DNA from: a bacterium
Lineage (GTDB): Bacteria > Bdellovibrionota > Bacteriovoracia > Bacteriovoracales > Bacteriovoracaceae
Assembly (NCBI GenBank): GCA_030425045.1
Contig: JAUHVL010000023.1
Span: 1-53,767 of the forward strand
DNA: 53,767 nucleotides
Direction: 5' to 3'
Shown here piece by piece: positions 1-7,877 of the stretch. The stretch's first letter is position 1. The number at the start of each line of letters is the position of its first letter. The notes beneath the pieces are model-generated. The model did no database searches. It saw only the letters and a list, made by a program, of their open reading frames with translations, and was not told the DNA's origin. The position numbers and the translations under genes are program-made.

Positions 1-159
1 AACATCTCTTGTTTTAAAATAGGAGATGACCAATACTTGCCCGAAGGGTCGGGGCATGGATGACCCGATATTGGTTATCGCAAAACAAGGACGTTTTAAT
101 ATATTTTTTGTAAGTAATTGGAACTTTGCAAATATTATGAGTTTTCGACGTAAACTCAT
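1..159 (-). CDS. Possible 5' end of a gene running off the left edge
   Basis: On the minus strand a frame is open from an ATG at 159 to the window edge (53 codons). The first residues read MSLRRKLIIFAKFQLL, and GGAG abuts the ATG, which is too close for an ideal Shine-Dalgarno. The same stretch holds nested inverted repeats and two short plus-strand frames, so it may be non-coding. No family is recognised. Sequence to the left is needed to decide. Confidence 0.2.
   Translation of the reverse strand, partial: MSLRRKLIIFAKFQLLTKNILKRPCFAITNIGSSMPRPFGQVLVISYFKTRDV
8..89. repeat. Nested inverted repeats, possible structured RNA
   Basis: Three nested complementary pairs are visible: CTTGTTTT (8-15) with AAAACAAG (82-89), CCAATA (30-35) with TATTGG (69-74), and GGGTC (46-50) with GACCC (62-66). 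The inner part can also fold as CCCGA (40-44) with TCGGG (49-53), which excludes the GGGTC/GACCC pair. A T-rich run follows at about 94-109 on the plus strand. No known riboswitch or small RNA family is recognised. It could be a structured RNA, a palindromic element, or chance pairing in a coding tail. Confidence 0.3.
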
Positions 160-191
160 CTCCAATTAGAGGGATCAGTTTTTAAATCTCT

Positions 192-536
192 TTATTCTAA
201 ACATATAACAGTAAGTGTAATTGTTACTTTTCGCTGAAAAATAAACTTATCCAGTACAGCATTGTCAGTGAAATTAGATTTTTTATTTATATTTGTTGGA
301 AGTGGGCAAGCGACGTAAGCTTTATTCACAGCTTCTTGAAATGCTTCTATCTGAGCATTAAGTTTTGCTTCAGTGTTAGCAATAAAATCATGAACAGGGC
401 TAAAAGTGAACGAGTTCAAGTATGTTGCTTCCCCGATAATATTAATTTCTTTTTTTTCAAAGCTATTTGCCAGTACTGCATGAGAGAGAAGCAAGTAGCT
501 TAGTGCTGTCAGAATTAAAGTAACTTTTAGTTTCAT
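192..536 (-). CDS. Small exported protein of unknown function
   Basis: This 114-residue protein opens with a clear Sec signal peptide: Lys residues, a Leu/Ile/Ala-rich core and a likely cut after HAVLA near residue 24. The mature part is about 90 residues with two cysteines, which could form one disulfide in the periplasm, and it lacks any family motif I recognise. The ATG at 536 is preceded by GGAGTA with good spacing. That site lies in a hairpin with an upstream TACTCC. The gene stands alone downstream of pckA and is separated from it by an 11-bp inverted repeat. Function unknown. Confidence 0.65.
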   Translation of the reverse strand: MKLKVTLILTALSYLLLSHAVLANSFEKKEINIIGEATYLNSFTFSPVHDFIANTEAKLNAQIEAFQEAVNKAYVACPLPTNINKKSNFTDNAVLDKFIFQRKVTITLTVICLE

Positions 537-540
537 TATT

Positions 541-567
541 TACTCCTTTTTTGTATTTTGTGGAGTA
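541..567 (-). promoter_or_regulatory. Hairpin that covers the ribosome binding site of the small exported protein
   Basis: In the minus-strand transcript TACTCC (plus 562-567) is exactly complementary to GGAGTA (plus 541-546), the Shine-Dalgarno of the gene starting at 536. The 6-bp stem has a 15-base A-rich loop and would hide the ribosome binding site. Translational control is inferred; only the complementarity is seen. Confidence 0.4.
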
Positions 568-584
568 AATATAATAGAAGTGGC

Positions 585-616
585 AGTGATAAATAAAATT
601 GATTCTATTTATCACT
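585..616. repeat. Perfect 11-bp inverted repeat between pckA and the small exported gene
   Basis: AGTGATAAATA at 585-595 pairs perfectly with TATTTATCACT at 606-616 around a 10-base loop. It sits 20 bases after the pckA stop, so it could end the pckA transcript, but no T run follows the stem in the minus direction. It also lies just upstream of a TATTAT-like -10 for the next gene and could be an operator. Confidence 0.45.
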
Positions 617-636
617 GAGAGATAAAAAAATTATGC

Positions 637-2223
637 CTAACCGTTGTAAGTAGGAGCACCTGCAAGGTTAGTCTCATAAAAACGACCAAACTTTTTCATT
701 TGCTCATGGAAAGACTTCGCCAAGTTTTGTGCTTTTTGGTCATACTCTTCAGGATTGGCCCAAGATTCTTTCGGGTGAAGGAAAGACGTTGGAACATTTC
801 TAACGGCATGAGGTACTTTGAAGCCAAAGACAGGGTCTGTTTCTGTTGGAACAAGGTTTAATGTATTTGTTTGAACAGTTCTAATGATTTGTCTTGTGAT
901 GTTAAGTGGGAATCTCTGGCCAACACCATAGGGTCCACCAGTCCAGCCAGTATTAACTAGCCATACCTTGATATCGTACTTTTCAAGGTATTGACCTAAA
1001 AGTTCTGCGTAGACACTTGGATGTCTAAGCATAAAAGGAGCACCAAAGCATGGAGAGAAGGTTGCCGTCGGCTCTTTAACGCCAATCTCTGTTCCCGCAA
1101 CTTTTGCTGTATAGCCTAGGACAAAATAGAACATTGCTTGTTCTTTTGTAAGGCGAGCAACTGGTGGAAGAACACCAAAAGCGTCAGCTGTTAAAAAGAA
1201 AATATGAGAAGGAATTTTTCCTTGTGAAGATTTTTCAAGTTCATCTATGAAATCTAAAGGATAAGAACATCTTCCATTTTCAGTTAATTTATTGCTGTAA
1301 TAGTCAGGCTCACCTGTTTTTTCTGTAATCACAACGTTTTCTAACATGGCCCCAAATGTTGATGCTGCTTTAAAAATTTCTGGCTCGCCAGTTCTAGAGA
1401 GCTTATAAGTTTTTGCGTAACACCCACCTTCAAAGTTAAAAACTCCATCATCACTTAAGCCATGCTCATCATCTCCAATGAGATAAGTTCCCATATCTGT
1501 TGAGAGGGTAGTTTTTCCAGTGCCGGAAAGTCCAAAGAAAACAGAGACTTCACCATTTTCTAATCTGTTCGCACCAGCATGCATGGGAAGTATGTTAAAG
1601 TCTGGTAAGAGATAGTTCATTACACAGAACATACTTTTTTTGATTTCACCGGCATAAAAAGATCCAACAATAATTGTCGTCTTAGTATCAAAACAAGTAG
1701 TAATAACAGTCTCTGTTTTTGTTCCAAATTCACTAGGGTTGATGACACATCCAGGTGCATGAAGGATTGTAAAATCAGAATTATCTAAGTCACGTAGTGG
1801 ATAGCGGAAAAGGTACTTTGAAAAAAGTGCATGTTGTGGATGAGTTGAAATTAGTCTAACACCAATATTGTGTTCAGTGTGAGCACCGACACTTCTTTCA
1901 GTAATAAAAACATCGCCATTGTCGTTTAAGTAATTAATGACTTTTTCTTTTAGTTTAGAAAAGTTTTCAGGAGTCATTTCTGATAGAGCATTATCCCACC
2001 AAACTTTGTCTTTCGTATTTTCTGTTTTGACGACGTATTTGTCACCGGCAGAACGACCAGTATGTTTGCCTGTTTCGACAACCAGAGCACCATGCTTACT
2101 TAAACGTCCTTCGCCTTTTAGAATTGCTTGTTCAACCAAGGTATTCATCGGGCTATCTTTGTAGACTTTACCGTTAGACTTTTCTGTATTGATTCCAAGT
2201 TCGCGATAGTAGCTTAAATCCAT
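637..2223 (-). CDS. pckA: Phosphoenolpyruvate carboxykinase (ATP)
   Basis: This cytosolic enzyme converts oxaloacetate and ATP to phosphoenolpyruvate, CO2 and ADP, the entry step of gluconeogenesis from TCA-cycle carbon. The 528 residues match the usual length of about 530-540. Visible motifs are TGRSAGDKY near 51-63, the P-loop GLSGTGKTTLS at 231-241, the metal/kinase-2 segment LIGDDEHG at 248-255, and NTGWTGGPYGVGQR in the C-terminal lobe. AAGGAT precedes the ATG at 2223. The gene has its own promoter candidate in the 73-bp gap after the ABC ATPase gene. An organism feeding on amino acids would depend on it; that is inference. Identity is secure. Confidence 0.97.
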   Translation of the reverse strand: MDLSYYRELGINTEKSNGKVYKDSPMNTLVEQAILKGEGRLSKHGALVVETGKHTGRSAGDKYVVKTENTKDKVWWDNALSEMTPENFSKLKEKVINYLNDNGDVFITERSVGAHTEHNIGVRLISTHPQHALFSKYLFRYPLRDLDNSDFTILHAPGCVINPSEFGTKTETVITTCFDTKTTIIVGSFYAGEIKKSMFCVMNYLLPDFNILPMHAGANRLENGEVSVFFGLSGTGKTTLSTDMGTYLIGDDEHGLSDDGVFNFEGGCYAKTYKLSRTGEPEIFKAASTFGAMLENVVITEKTGEPDYYSNKLTENGRCSYPLDFIDELEKSSQGKIPSHIFFLTADAFGVLPPVARLTKEQAMFYFVLGYTAKVAGTEIGVKEPTATFSPCFGAPFMLRHPSVYAELLGQYLEKYDIKVWLVNTGWTGGPYGVGQRFPLNITRQIIRTVQTNTLNLVPTETDPVFGFKVPHAVRNVPTSFLHPKESWANPEEYDQKAQNLAKSFHEQMKKFGRFYETNLAGAPTYNG

Positions 2224-2263
2224 GTTAAATCCTTATGCTCTAGGTCAATTTTAAGATGGTGCT

Positions 2264-2292
2264 AGTTTACAATTTCCTGAAATACTTGCCAA
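2264..2292 (-). promoter_or_regulatory. Predicted sigma70-type promoter of pckA
   Basis: On the minus strand TTGGCA (plus 2287-2292) and TAAACT (plus 2264-2269) are spaced by 17 bases, five of six and four of six matches to consensus. The start site would lie about 35 bases before the pckA ATG. Confidence 0.4.
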
Positions 2293-2296
2293 GCAG

Positions 2297-3088
2297 TCAA
2301 GGCCCTTTTCGACCATGAAAACTACGATAAAGGGCCAGTGCATGATCGATGTCTGAGCCTTCATAAATGAGTTTGTGGTCTTCAATCAGGATGACTTTAT
2401 TGCAAACTTTTTTAAAGAGTTCGCTATTATGGCTGACAAGAATGACGGCGCCAGAGCGCTCAATTAGTTGGGTAATTCTCTCTTTTGCTAAGGCTTTAAA
2501 ATGTTCGTCGGCGCCATCGTAAACTTCGTCTAAGATTAATAAGTCACAGGGGACTGAGGTGACCACTGAGAGAAATAATCGTGTTTGCATACCTAGGCTA
2601 TAAGTATAAATGGGAGTTTCAAGTGCCTCGCCAAGGCCACTGAAATGACAGGCTTCTTCAATAACCTCTTCTAACTCTTTGAATTTTAGCCAAGGGTAGA
2701 GGTAATTTCCTAGTAGTAGCGCATTTTCTCTTCCTGTAAGAAAAGGGTCGACACAATTGGCGTGTGAAAAGATAGCTCTCGTTTTTTCAGGTACATTTAT
2801 TTCGCCATGTTGAGGTGTCAGCATATGGGCAAGGCAGCGGCATAGTGTAGTTTTGCCTGCTCCGTTTCTTCCAATGATGCCCAGCCGATCTCCTTTTTTT
2901 AAACTGAAGCAAATATCGTCGAGTACAATCTGTGAGCTACGCTTTGCAAGAAAGCTTTGGACAGGACTTTTGACTGTTTTGATAAAAAGGTCTCGTAAAG
3001 AGGCTTTCTGATAATGGTCCTGTTCGTAACTGACGTGAAGATTTTTTACTTCTACTAATGCGCGATCAGAGTAAGTGGTAGATGTCAT
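2297..3088 (-). CDS. ABC transporter ATPase, polysaccharide/teichoic-acid export type
   Basis: This is the nucleotide-binding subunit of an ABC-2 exporter of the KpsT/Wzt/TagH group. Those transporters move capsule, O-antigen or other glycans across the inner membrane. Walker A GRNGAGKTT lies at about 73-81, the signature is YSLGMQTRL, Walker B is LLILDEVYDGAD, and the switch His is in VSHN. A longer frame reaches 3127, but the ATG at 3088 has GGAG eight bases upstream and gives the usual start. It overlaps the permease gene by 23 bp, so the two are translationally coupled. Unlike Wzt it has no large C-terminal substrate-binding domain. The cargo is unknown. Confidence 0.88.
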   Translation of the reverse strand: MTSTTYSDRALVEVKNLHVSYEQDHYQKASLRDLFIKTVKSPVQSFLAKRSSQIVLDDICFSLKKGDRLGIIGRNGAGKTTLCRCLAHMLTPQHGEINVPEKTRAIFSHANCVDPFLTGRENALLLGNYLYPWLKFKELEEVIEEACHFSGLGEALETPIYTYSLGMQTRLFLSVVTSVPCDLLILDEVYDGADEHFKALAKERITQLIERSGAVILVSHNSELFKKVCNKVILIEDHKLIYEGSDIDHALALYRSFHGRKGP

Positions 3089-3836
3089 TTTTCTTACTCC
3101 TCCAGTAGCGATAAGTGATAGAACCAAGGGCGCCTATAAAAATAATACTTACAAAACAGTGGTAGCCAAGTTTACTTAGAGAGTGCTCATAAATTGCACC
3201 TCGAAACAATTCAATGAGGTGGAAAATAGGATTTAAATGTAAAAAAATTTGAAGGTTTTCAGGAATAATCTCAGGTGGATAAAAAATAGGTGTTAGAAAA
3301 TACATAATACTCATCACGAAACCAACAACAAACTTAGTGTCCCTGTAGGAGACATTGAGATAACTTAAAAAAATTGTAGTCACTGAAGCAAAGAGATAAA
3401 CCAAGACGAGCGATATCGGCATGGTAAGGAGATGAAGGCTCCAATGATTCGTAAAGGTTAAAACGGGAATTAAAATTACGAGGAAGGTAACGATAAAGTT
3501 AAAAAAATTATCTGTTACCTGACTCAAAATAAGAACCAACGGATTAACGGGAAGCCCTTTTAATAAATGTGAGCTCGACGTTAAAATGGGGATCCCCATA
3601 TCTAGACTGCTATTAATAAAAATCCAAGGCAATAATCCACCAAGAAGAAAGACGGTATAATGGGGCATCTCAATTTTCAAAACCATTTGAAAGATAAAAC
3701 TTTGAACTGAGTAAAGGATAATGGGGTTAAGAATAACCCATAAAAAACCAGTCCATGTTTTTCTATATCGGCTACGGATTTTATAAACCGTTTGTAAGTA
3801 AACTTGTCTGAAAAAATGAGTTTGTATCGCCATCAT
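3066..3836 (-). CDS. ABC-2 type transporter permease (polysaccharide exporter type)
   Basis: This is the membrane subunit paired with the ATPase downstream. It has the ABC-2 layout of about six membrane segments. The cytoplasmic N-terminal helix contains RSRYRKTWTGFLW, and NPIILY and LTPIFYPPEIIP are typical of the KpsM/Wzm/TagG family. An upstream extension to 3923 is hydrophilic and unlike the family, so the ATG at 3836 (or the adjacent ATG at 3833) is preferred, giving about 256 residues. There are no glycan synthesis genes beside the pair. The exported glycan or lipid cannot be told from sequence. Confidence 0.85.
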   Translation of the reverse strand: MMAIQTHFFRQVYLQTVYKIRSRYRKTWTGFLWVILNPIILYSVQSFIFQMVLKIEMPHYTVFLLGGLLPWIFINSSLDMGIPILTSSSHLLKGLPVNPLVLILSQVTDNFFNFIVTFLVILIPVLTFTNHWSLHLLTMPISLVLVYLFASVTTIFLSYLNVSYRDTKFVVGFVMSIMYFLTPIFYPPEIIPENLQIFLHLNPIFHLIELFRGAIYEHSLSKLGYHCFVSIIFIGALGSITYRYWRSKKNDIYHLL

Positions 3837-3958
3837 CTCTTTTTCGTGGATTTTTATAATATTATTGCAGCTTTTATTGTTGGTGTAATTAGCTCTTTTA
3901 CCTTTTTGACAGATATCTTCCATTCTCTTTTTAACGCTTTTTTGCTAGCATAAGCCCC

Positions 3959-4954
3959 ATGAAAAAAATAATTTTATCAGGCTCCACCGCCACAGGTGAT
4001 CTAACTATCGGCAATTATATTGGTGCAATCAATAATTGGAAAAGCCTCCAAGAAGAATTTGATTGCTTGTACTTTGTGGCCGACCTTCATGCCCTAACTG
4101 TAAAGCAAGACCCTGAGCAATTAAGAAAGCGCTGTTTGTCATTTTTTGCACAATACTTGGCCCTTGGTTTGGACCCCGATAAAAATACACTTTTTCTTCA
4201 ATCTCATGTTCCAGAGCATACTGAATTGAGTTGGGTGCTAACCTGCTTAACTCCCATGGGAAATTTAAATCGCATGACTCAGTTTAAGGACAAGTCTCAA
4301 CAGCATTCAAAAAATATTAATGCAGGACTTTTCACTTACCCGGTTTTAATGGCCGCAGATATTTTACTTTATCAAGCGGACTTGATTCCTGTCGGGGAAG
4401 ATCAGAAACAACACCTAGAACTTTGTCGAGATATCGTTGTGTATTTTGAAAACCACTATGGAGAAGGTGTTTTTAAAATGCCAGAGCCTTATATTGGTGA
4501 GCAGGGCGCGAGAATTATGTCACTCCAAGATGCTTCGAAAAAAATGTCAAAATCAGATGAGAATGAGAAAAATTTTGTTTCAATTATTGATCCACCAAAA
4601 AAGATTCAAAAGAAAATTAAATCCGCAGTAACAGATTCAGGTGAAGTTATTTCTTATGACCCCGAAAATAAAGCTGGGCTTTCAAATTTACTCACGATCT
4701 ATTCTGTTTTAAGTAAGAGAACCGTTAATCAGATTGTAAACGATTACGAAGGTAAGATGTACGGCCATTTAAAAGTTGATCTTGCCGAACTTGTCTGCGA
4801 AACCTTAAAGCCAGTACAAGAAAAATATGAAGATCTGATGAAAAACGAAGATCATCTTCAAGCACTCATGAAAAAAGGTGCGAACAAGGCGAGAGAAAGA
4901 GCAAGTGCTACGCTTAAGAATGTTTACGACCGTATTGGGCTTTTACCTCGTTAA
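3959..4954 (+). CDS. trpS: Tryptophanyl-tRNA synthetase
   Basis: This class I synthetase charges tRNA-Trp using ATP in the cytosol. The HIGH-equivalent TIGN lies at 16-19 within GDLTIGNYIGA, and KMSKS at 195-199. PVGEDQKQHLELCRDI, which holds conserved active-site and dimer residues, is also present. The length of 331 is normal. The start ATG at 3959 lies 123 bp from the divergent permease start. The next gene begins only 8 bp after the stop, so the two are probably co-transcribed. Confidence 0.97.
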   Translation: MKKIILSGSTATGDLTIGNYIGAINNWKSLQEEFDCLYFVADLHALTVKQDPEQLRKRCLSFFAQYLALGLDPDKNTLFLQSHVPEHTELSWVLTCLTPMGNLNRMTQFKDKSQQHSKNINAGLFTYPVLMAADILLYQADLIPVGEDQKQHLELCRDIVVYFENHYGEGVFKMPEPYIGEQGARIMSLQDASKKMSKSDENEKNFVSIIDPPKKIQKKIKSAVTDSGEVISYDPENKAGLSNLLTIYSVLSKRTVNQIVNDYEGKMYGHLKVDLAELVCETLKPVQEKYEDLMKNEDHLQALMKKGANKARERASATLKNVYDRIGLLPR

Positions 4955-4962
4955 CTTATTCT

Positions 4963-5556
4963 ATGCCAAAATTTATTCGTAAAACTAAAAACCTCATTAT
5001 CAGACCACTAGAAACTAATGATTATGATATTTGGAGAGAGTATTATCTTTCAATGGGAGAACCCTTAAATCAGTGGGATACTCGTGCCAGGAAAGACTCA
5101 GAACTTACTAGAAAAATATTCAAGAATGATCTTAAGCGAATAAAAAACTATTTAGATAGTGATCAGTCGATAAACCTCTTTGCCTTCGAAAAGAGAGTGG
5201 GTAAGATGGTTGGTGGTCTCAGTCTAATGTCGATTGTAAGGAGCCTTTCGCAATCTTGTTTTCTTGGTTACGGTATCCATCAGAATTTTTGGGGCAAGGG
5301 TTATGGAAAACAAGCGGTAGCGGCTATTATTGATATAGCTTTTAAGGATGCTCAACTACATCGTATTGAAGCTGGAATTGAACCCTACAATCGACGCTCT
5401 ATTATGCTAGCTAGAAGTTTGGGTTTAAGAAAAGAAGGTCTTAAGAAAAGGGCCGTCTTTATGAGAGGTGACTGGCGAGATCTCGTTATTTACTCTGCAA
5501 CTTGCGAAGACTTTGGGATTAAGTGGAAAAAAAGAGAGCTCCCAAAAAGACTATAG
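4963..5556 (+). CDS. GNAT acetyltransferase, RimJ/RimL-like
   Basis: The 197-residue protein has the RimJ/RimL-type GNAT fold. It begins with an N-terminal region containing LIIRPLETNDYDIWREY, and the acetyl-CoA loop GKGYGKQAVAAIIDIAF is near the middle. A late RIEAGIEPYNRRSIMLARSLG block is typical of N-terminal protein acetylases. It probably acetylates a ribosomal protein N-terminus or another amine. It follows trpS by 8 bp and lies tail to tail with rlmH. The exact substrate cannot be assigned. Confidence 0.85.
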   Translation: MPKFIRKTKNLIIRPLETNDYDIWREYYLSMGEPLNQWDTRARKDSELTRKIFKNDLKRIKNYLDSDQSINLFAFEKRVGKMVGGLSLMSIVRSLSQSCFLGYGIHQNFWGKGYGKQAVAAIIDIAFKDAQLHRIEAGIEPYNRRSIMLARSLGLRKEGLKKRAVFMRGDWRDLVIYSATCEDFGIKWKKRELPKRL

Positions 5557-5560
5557 AAAT

Positions 5561-5998
5561 TTATTTAGCATAAGGATGTTTATTCTTTATCGCTTGAGCA
5601 CGATAAAGCTGCTCGACTAACATGACTCTTGCCATTTGGTGAGGGAAAGTCATTTTAGAGAGAGAGATTTTGCCATTTGATCTTTCGATCACTTTGTCTC
5701 GATGACCTTCGTCGCCGCCAATTGCGAGGACTATTGTTGGTGAGATTTCAAAACGATCATATAACATTTTAGAAAAGTCTCGGCTGGTAAATTCATCTCC
5801 CCACTCTGCGAGAATATAAAAAGGGAGAGTACGTTTGGCCTCTTTTTCAAGTGACGTTAGCTTCTCTAGAACTTGTGTATCTTTTAACTCGTGGATATTG
5901 ACTTCGAAATCGTTGATTCTTTTATAGTAATCGTATTCAACTTCTTTAAGGTGCTTGTCTTTTAGTTTTCCAATGATGAGAAGTTCTACTCTAAACAT
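5561..5998 (-). CDS. rlmH: 23S rRNA pseudouridine-1915 N3-methyltransferase RlmH
   Basis: This SPOUT methyltransferase methylates pseudouridine 1915 of 23S rRNA helix 69 in assembled ribosomes. The 145 residues include the knot elements: AIGGDEGH for the cofactor loop and a C-terminus LSKMTFPHQMARVMLVEQLY ending in HPYAK. The family normally has IGGPDG, so D-E-G-H is a small deviation. Its ATG overlaps the rsfS stop (TAATG), the last step of the obgE-rsfS-rlmH operon. Identity is strong. Confidence 0.94.
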   Translation of the reverse strand: MFRVELLIIGKLKDKHLKEVEYDYYKRINDFEVNIHELKDTQVLEKLTSLEKEAKRTLPFYILAEWGDEFTSRDFSKMLYDRFEISPTIVLAIGGDEGHRDKVIERSNGKISLSKMTFPHQMARVMLVEQLYRAQAIKNKHPYAK

Positions 5999-6459
5999 TA
6001 GAAGAAGTCTCTATCGTCTTCGTCAGAGATTTTCTCAGCAGCTTCGGCATCATCAGAACTAAAATAGTACTCTTGTGGAATAGGGATTGATTCAGCATTT
6101 AACCAAAGATCTTCAATGGCGTAAGCTGGTCTTGCAGACTCCATAAAGATATGGCAGATAATATCTCCTGTATCGAGCAGTATCCAATCTGAAGTTTTCA
6201 TTCCTTCTTTAGAGTTAATGGTTTCACCAAGCCTTTTTAGTTGCATTGAAATCTCATCAGCAATGGCATTGGCTTGTGTGATATTGCTAACAGAGCAAAG
6301 GACAAAATAGTCGGCAATGGCATTTTCGTTGGCCATTTTAAGAACTTTTAAGTTGATTGCTTTAAAGTTCCCCATAATCCAAGCTGAGCACATAGCGAGA
6401 CTTTCGGAGGTCTCGTTATAAATTTTATCAATTTCTTTTGTAATAAATTCTTTACTCAT
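5998..6459 (-). CDS. rsfS: Ribosomal silencing factor RsfS
   Basis: RsfS binds ribosomal protein L14 on the large subunit and blocks subunit joining when nutrients are short. This 153-residue protein carries the family core: ADYFVLCSVSNITQANAIAD, then GMKTSDWILLDTGDIICHIF and AYAIEDLW. It has a family-atypical acidic C-terminal tail of about 25 residues with DDAEAAEKISDEDDRDFF. Start and stop overlap both neighbours (ATGA with obgE, TAATG with rlmH). This implies coupled translation of three 50S-directed factors. Confidence 0.93.
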   Translation of the reverse strand: MSKEFITKEIDKIYNETSESLAMCSAWIMGNFKAINLKVLKMANENAIADYFVLCSVSNITQANAIADEISMQLKRLGETINSKEGMKTSDWILLDTGDIICHIFMESARPAYAIEDLWLNAESIPIPQEYYFSSDDAEAAEKISDEDDRDFF

Positions 6460-7457
6460 GACTTAAGTGCCCTTTGCATTAAATGTTTAAGTGGTTCTAT
6501 ATTGTAACCAGAGACAGCAGATATGGGTAAGACTTTTCTATCTAGCTGTTCTTCGAAAAACTGTTTATATTTCTCTATTTCCTCTTCTGTCATAGCATCA
6601 ATCTTTGTTAAACAAACGATTTCTCTTTTGTTTAAAAGTTCTGAATCATACTTTTCGAGCTCAGAGCGGATAACAACGTATTGTTCGAAGGCTTCAAACT
6701 CATCTAAGCACCATGAAATATCGATCAAATGAACAAAAGCTTTCGTTCTTTCAATATGCTTTAAAAATCTAATTCCGAGACCTTTTCCGTCAGCTGCATC
6801 TTCAATGAGCCCAGGGATATCTGCGACAACAAATGAATTGTTTTCATCTATTTCTACCACACCTAAATTTGGAGTTAACGTTGTAAAAGGATAGTCTGCA
6901 ATTTTTGGTTTTGCCGCTGATATTGTGGAAATACAAGTCGACTTACCAGCGTTGGGAAGTCCAATAAGAGCGAGATCGGCAAGAAGTTTTAATTCAAGCT
7001 CTAGCTCTAATGTTACTCCGGGTTTTCCTTCTTGAGCATATTTCGGTGCTTGGTTGGTAGAACTTTTGAAGTTCATATTTCCAAGACCACCTTGCCCGCC
7101 TTCAGCAATGAGAACTTTTTGTCCTTTCTCACTGAGGTCGGCCAAAATATCGTTTGTTTCAGCGTTTCTAATAATTGTTCCCACGGGAACAGGAATGATG
7201 AGATCCTCACCGAACTTTCCATTACGTTGGCTACCAGCTCCTGGTTCTCCACTCTCGGCTTTGAAAACTTTTCTTCCTCGAAATTTTGCAAGTGTATTTA
7301 AGCCTTCATCACATTGGAAGTAGACATTTCCTCCGTCGCCACCGTTGCCACCATCGGGTCCACCAAAAGGCACGAATTTTTCGCGACGAAAGCCGACACA
7401 GCCATGTCCGCCGTTGCCTGAGCTTATTGTAATTTTGACCTCATCTATAAACTTCAC
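6456..7457 (-). CDS. obgE: Obg family GTPase
   Basis: This large-subunit assembly GTPase also links to the stringent response in many bacteria. The N-terminal 158 residues form the glycine-rich Obg fold (GGPDGGNGGDGGNV near 32-45). The G domain has G1 GLPNAGKST at 166-174, DIPG at 213-216, LTKID at 283-287 and ISAVSG near the end. At 333 residues it lacks the variable C-terminal extension of some relatives. It is first in the obgE-rsfS-rlmH operon and is set off from rpmA by a terminator-like hairpin. Confidence 0.97.
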   Translation of the reverse strand: MKFIDEVKITISSGNGGHGCVGFRREKFVPFGGPDGGNGGDGGNVYFQCDEGLNTLAKFRGRKVFKAESGEPGAGSQRNGKFGEDLIIPVPVGTIIRNAETNDILADLSEKGQKVLIAEGGQGGLGNMNFKSSTNQAPKYAQEGKPGVTLELELELKLLADLALIGLPNAGKSTCISTISAAKPKIADYPFTTLTPNLGVVEIDENNSFVVADIPGLIEDAADGKGLGIRFLKHIERTKAFVHLIDISWCLDEFEAFEQYVVIRSELEKYDSELLNKREIVCLTKIDAMTEEEIEKYKQFFEEQLDRKVLPISAVSGYNIEPLKHLMQRALKS

Positions 7458-7543
7458 ATTTTACCTATTCGTTCCTCTAAAAAAGATTGTAGCCAATCAA
7501 ACTCCCGGCCTTCTGAGCCTCCGTTGGATACAGCCCGTCCTGG

Positions 7544-7581
7544 GCATAAAAAAAGGGAATTCAAATGAATTCCCTTTATGC
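7544..7581 (-). terminator. Rho-independent terminator after rpmA
   Basis: On the minus strand AAAGGGAATTC pairs with GAATTCCCTTT (plus 7567-7577 and 7552-7562) around a 4-base loop, and the stem runs directly into a run of seven T. Outer GCATAAA/TTTATGC arms extend it. It lies between rpmA and obgE and should end or attenuate the ribosomal protein transcript. Confidence 0.8.
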
Positions 7582-7613
7582 GTTTTTTCGGACCGCCTGA
7601 CAGTAAATTCTTA

Positions 7614-7865
7614 CTAAGCAACCACCGAAACTGTTTGTTTGTTTTTGTTGTAATGACCAAACTGAACTTTACCTTCAACAGTAGCGAAAAGAGTAAAATC
7701 TCTTCCCATCTTCACACCGTTACCAGCATGAAACTTAGTTCCTTTTTGTCTTACAATAATATTTCCGGGGAGAACATGCTCACCACCGTACTTCTTCACA
7801 CCACGCATTTTAGGGTTTGAATCTCTTCCGTTATTGGTCGAACCACCAGCTTTTTTATGTGCCAT
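7614..7865 (-). CDS. rpmA: 50S ribosomal protein L27
   Basis: L27 lies at the peptidyl transferase centre, its N-terminal tail reaching the tRNA CCA end. The 83-residue protein starts [16 protein letters not shown], the highly conserved tail, and continues with [19 protein letters not shown]. It begins directly with MAHKK, so there is no cleavable N-terminal extension of the type found in Firmicutes. AGGAG precedes the ATG. It follows rplU by 12 bp. Confidence 0.98.
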   Translation of the reverse strand: MAHKKAGGSTNNGRDSNPKMRGVKKYGGEHVLPGNIIVRQKGTKFHAGNGVKMGRDFTLFATVEGKVQFGHYNKNKQTVSVVA

Positions 7866-7877
7866 TATATTCTCCTA

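Noticed and set aside
1-63. Plus-strand frame ending in TGA at 61-63 as the tail of an upstream gene.
   Set aside because: Only 20 codons are visible, and they overlap the inverted repeats and an open minus-strand frame, so there is no way to tell.
7032-7323. Long open frames antisense to obgE.
   Set aside because: They are shadows of the Gly-rich obgE coding strand, without ribosome sites or protein-like content.
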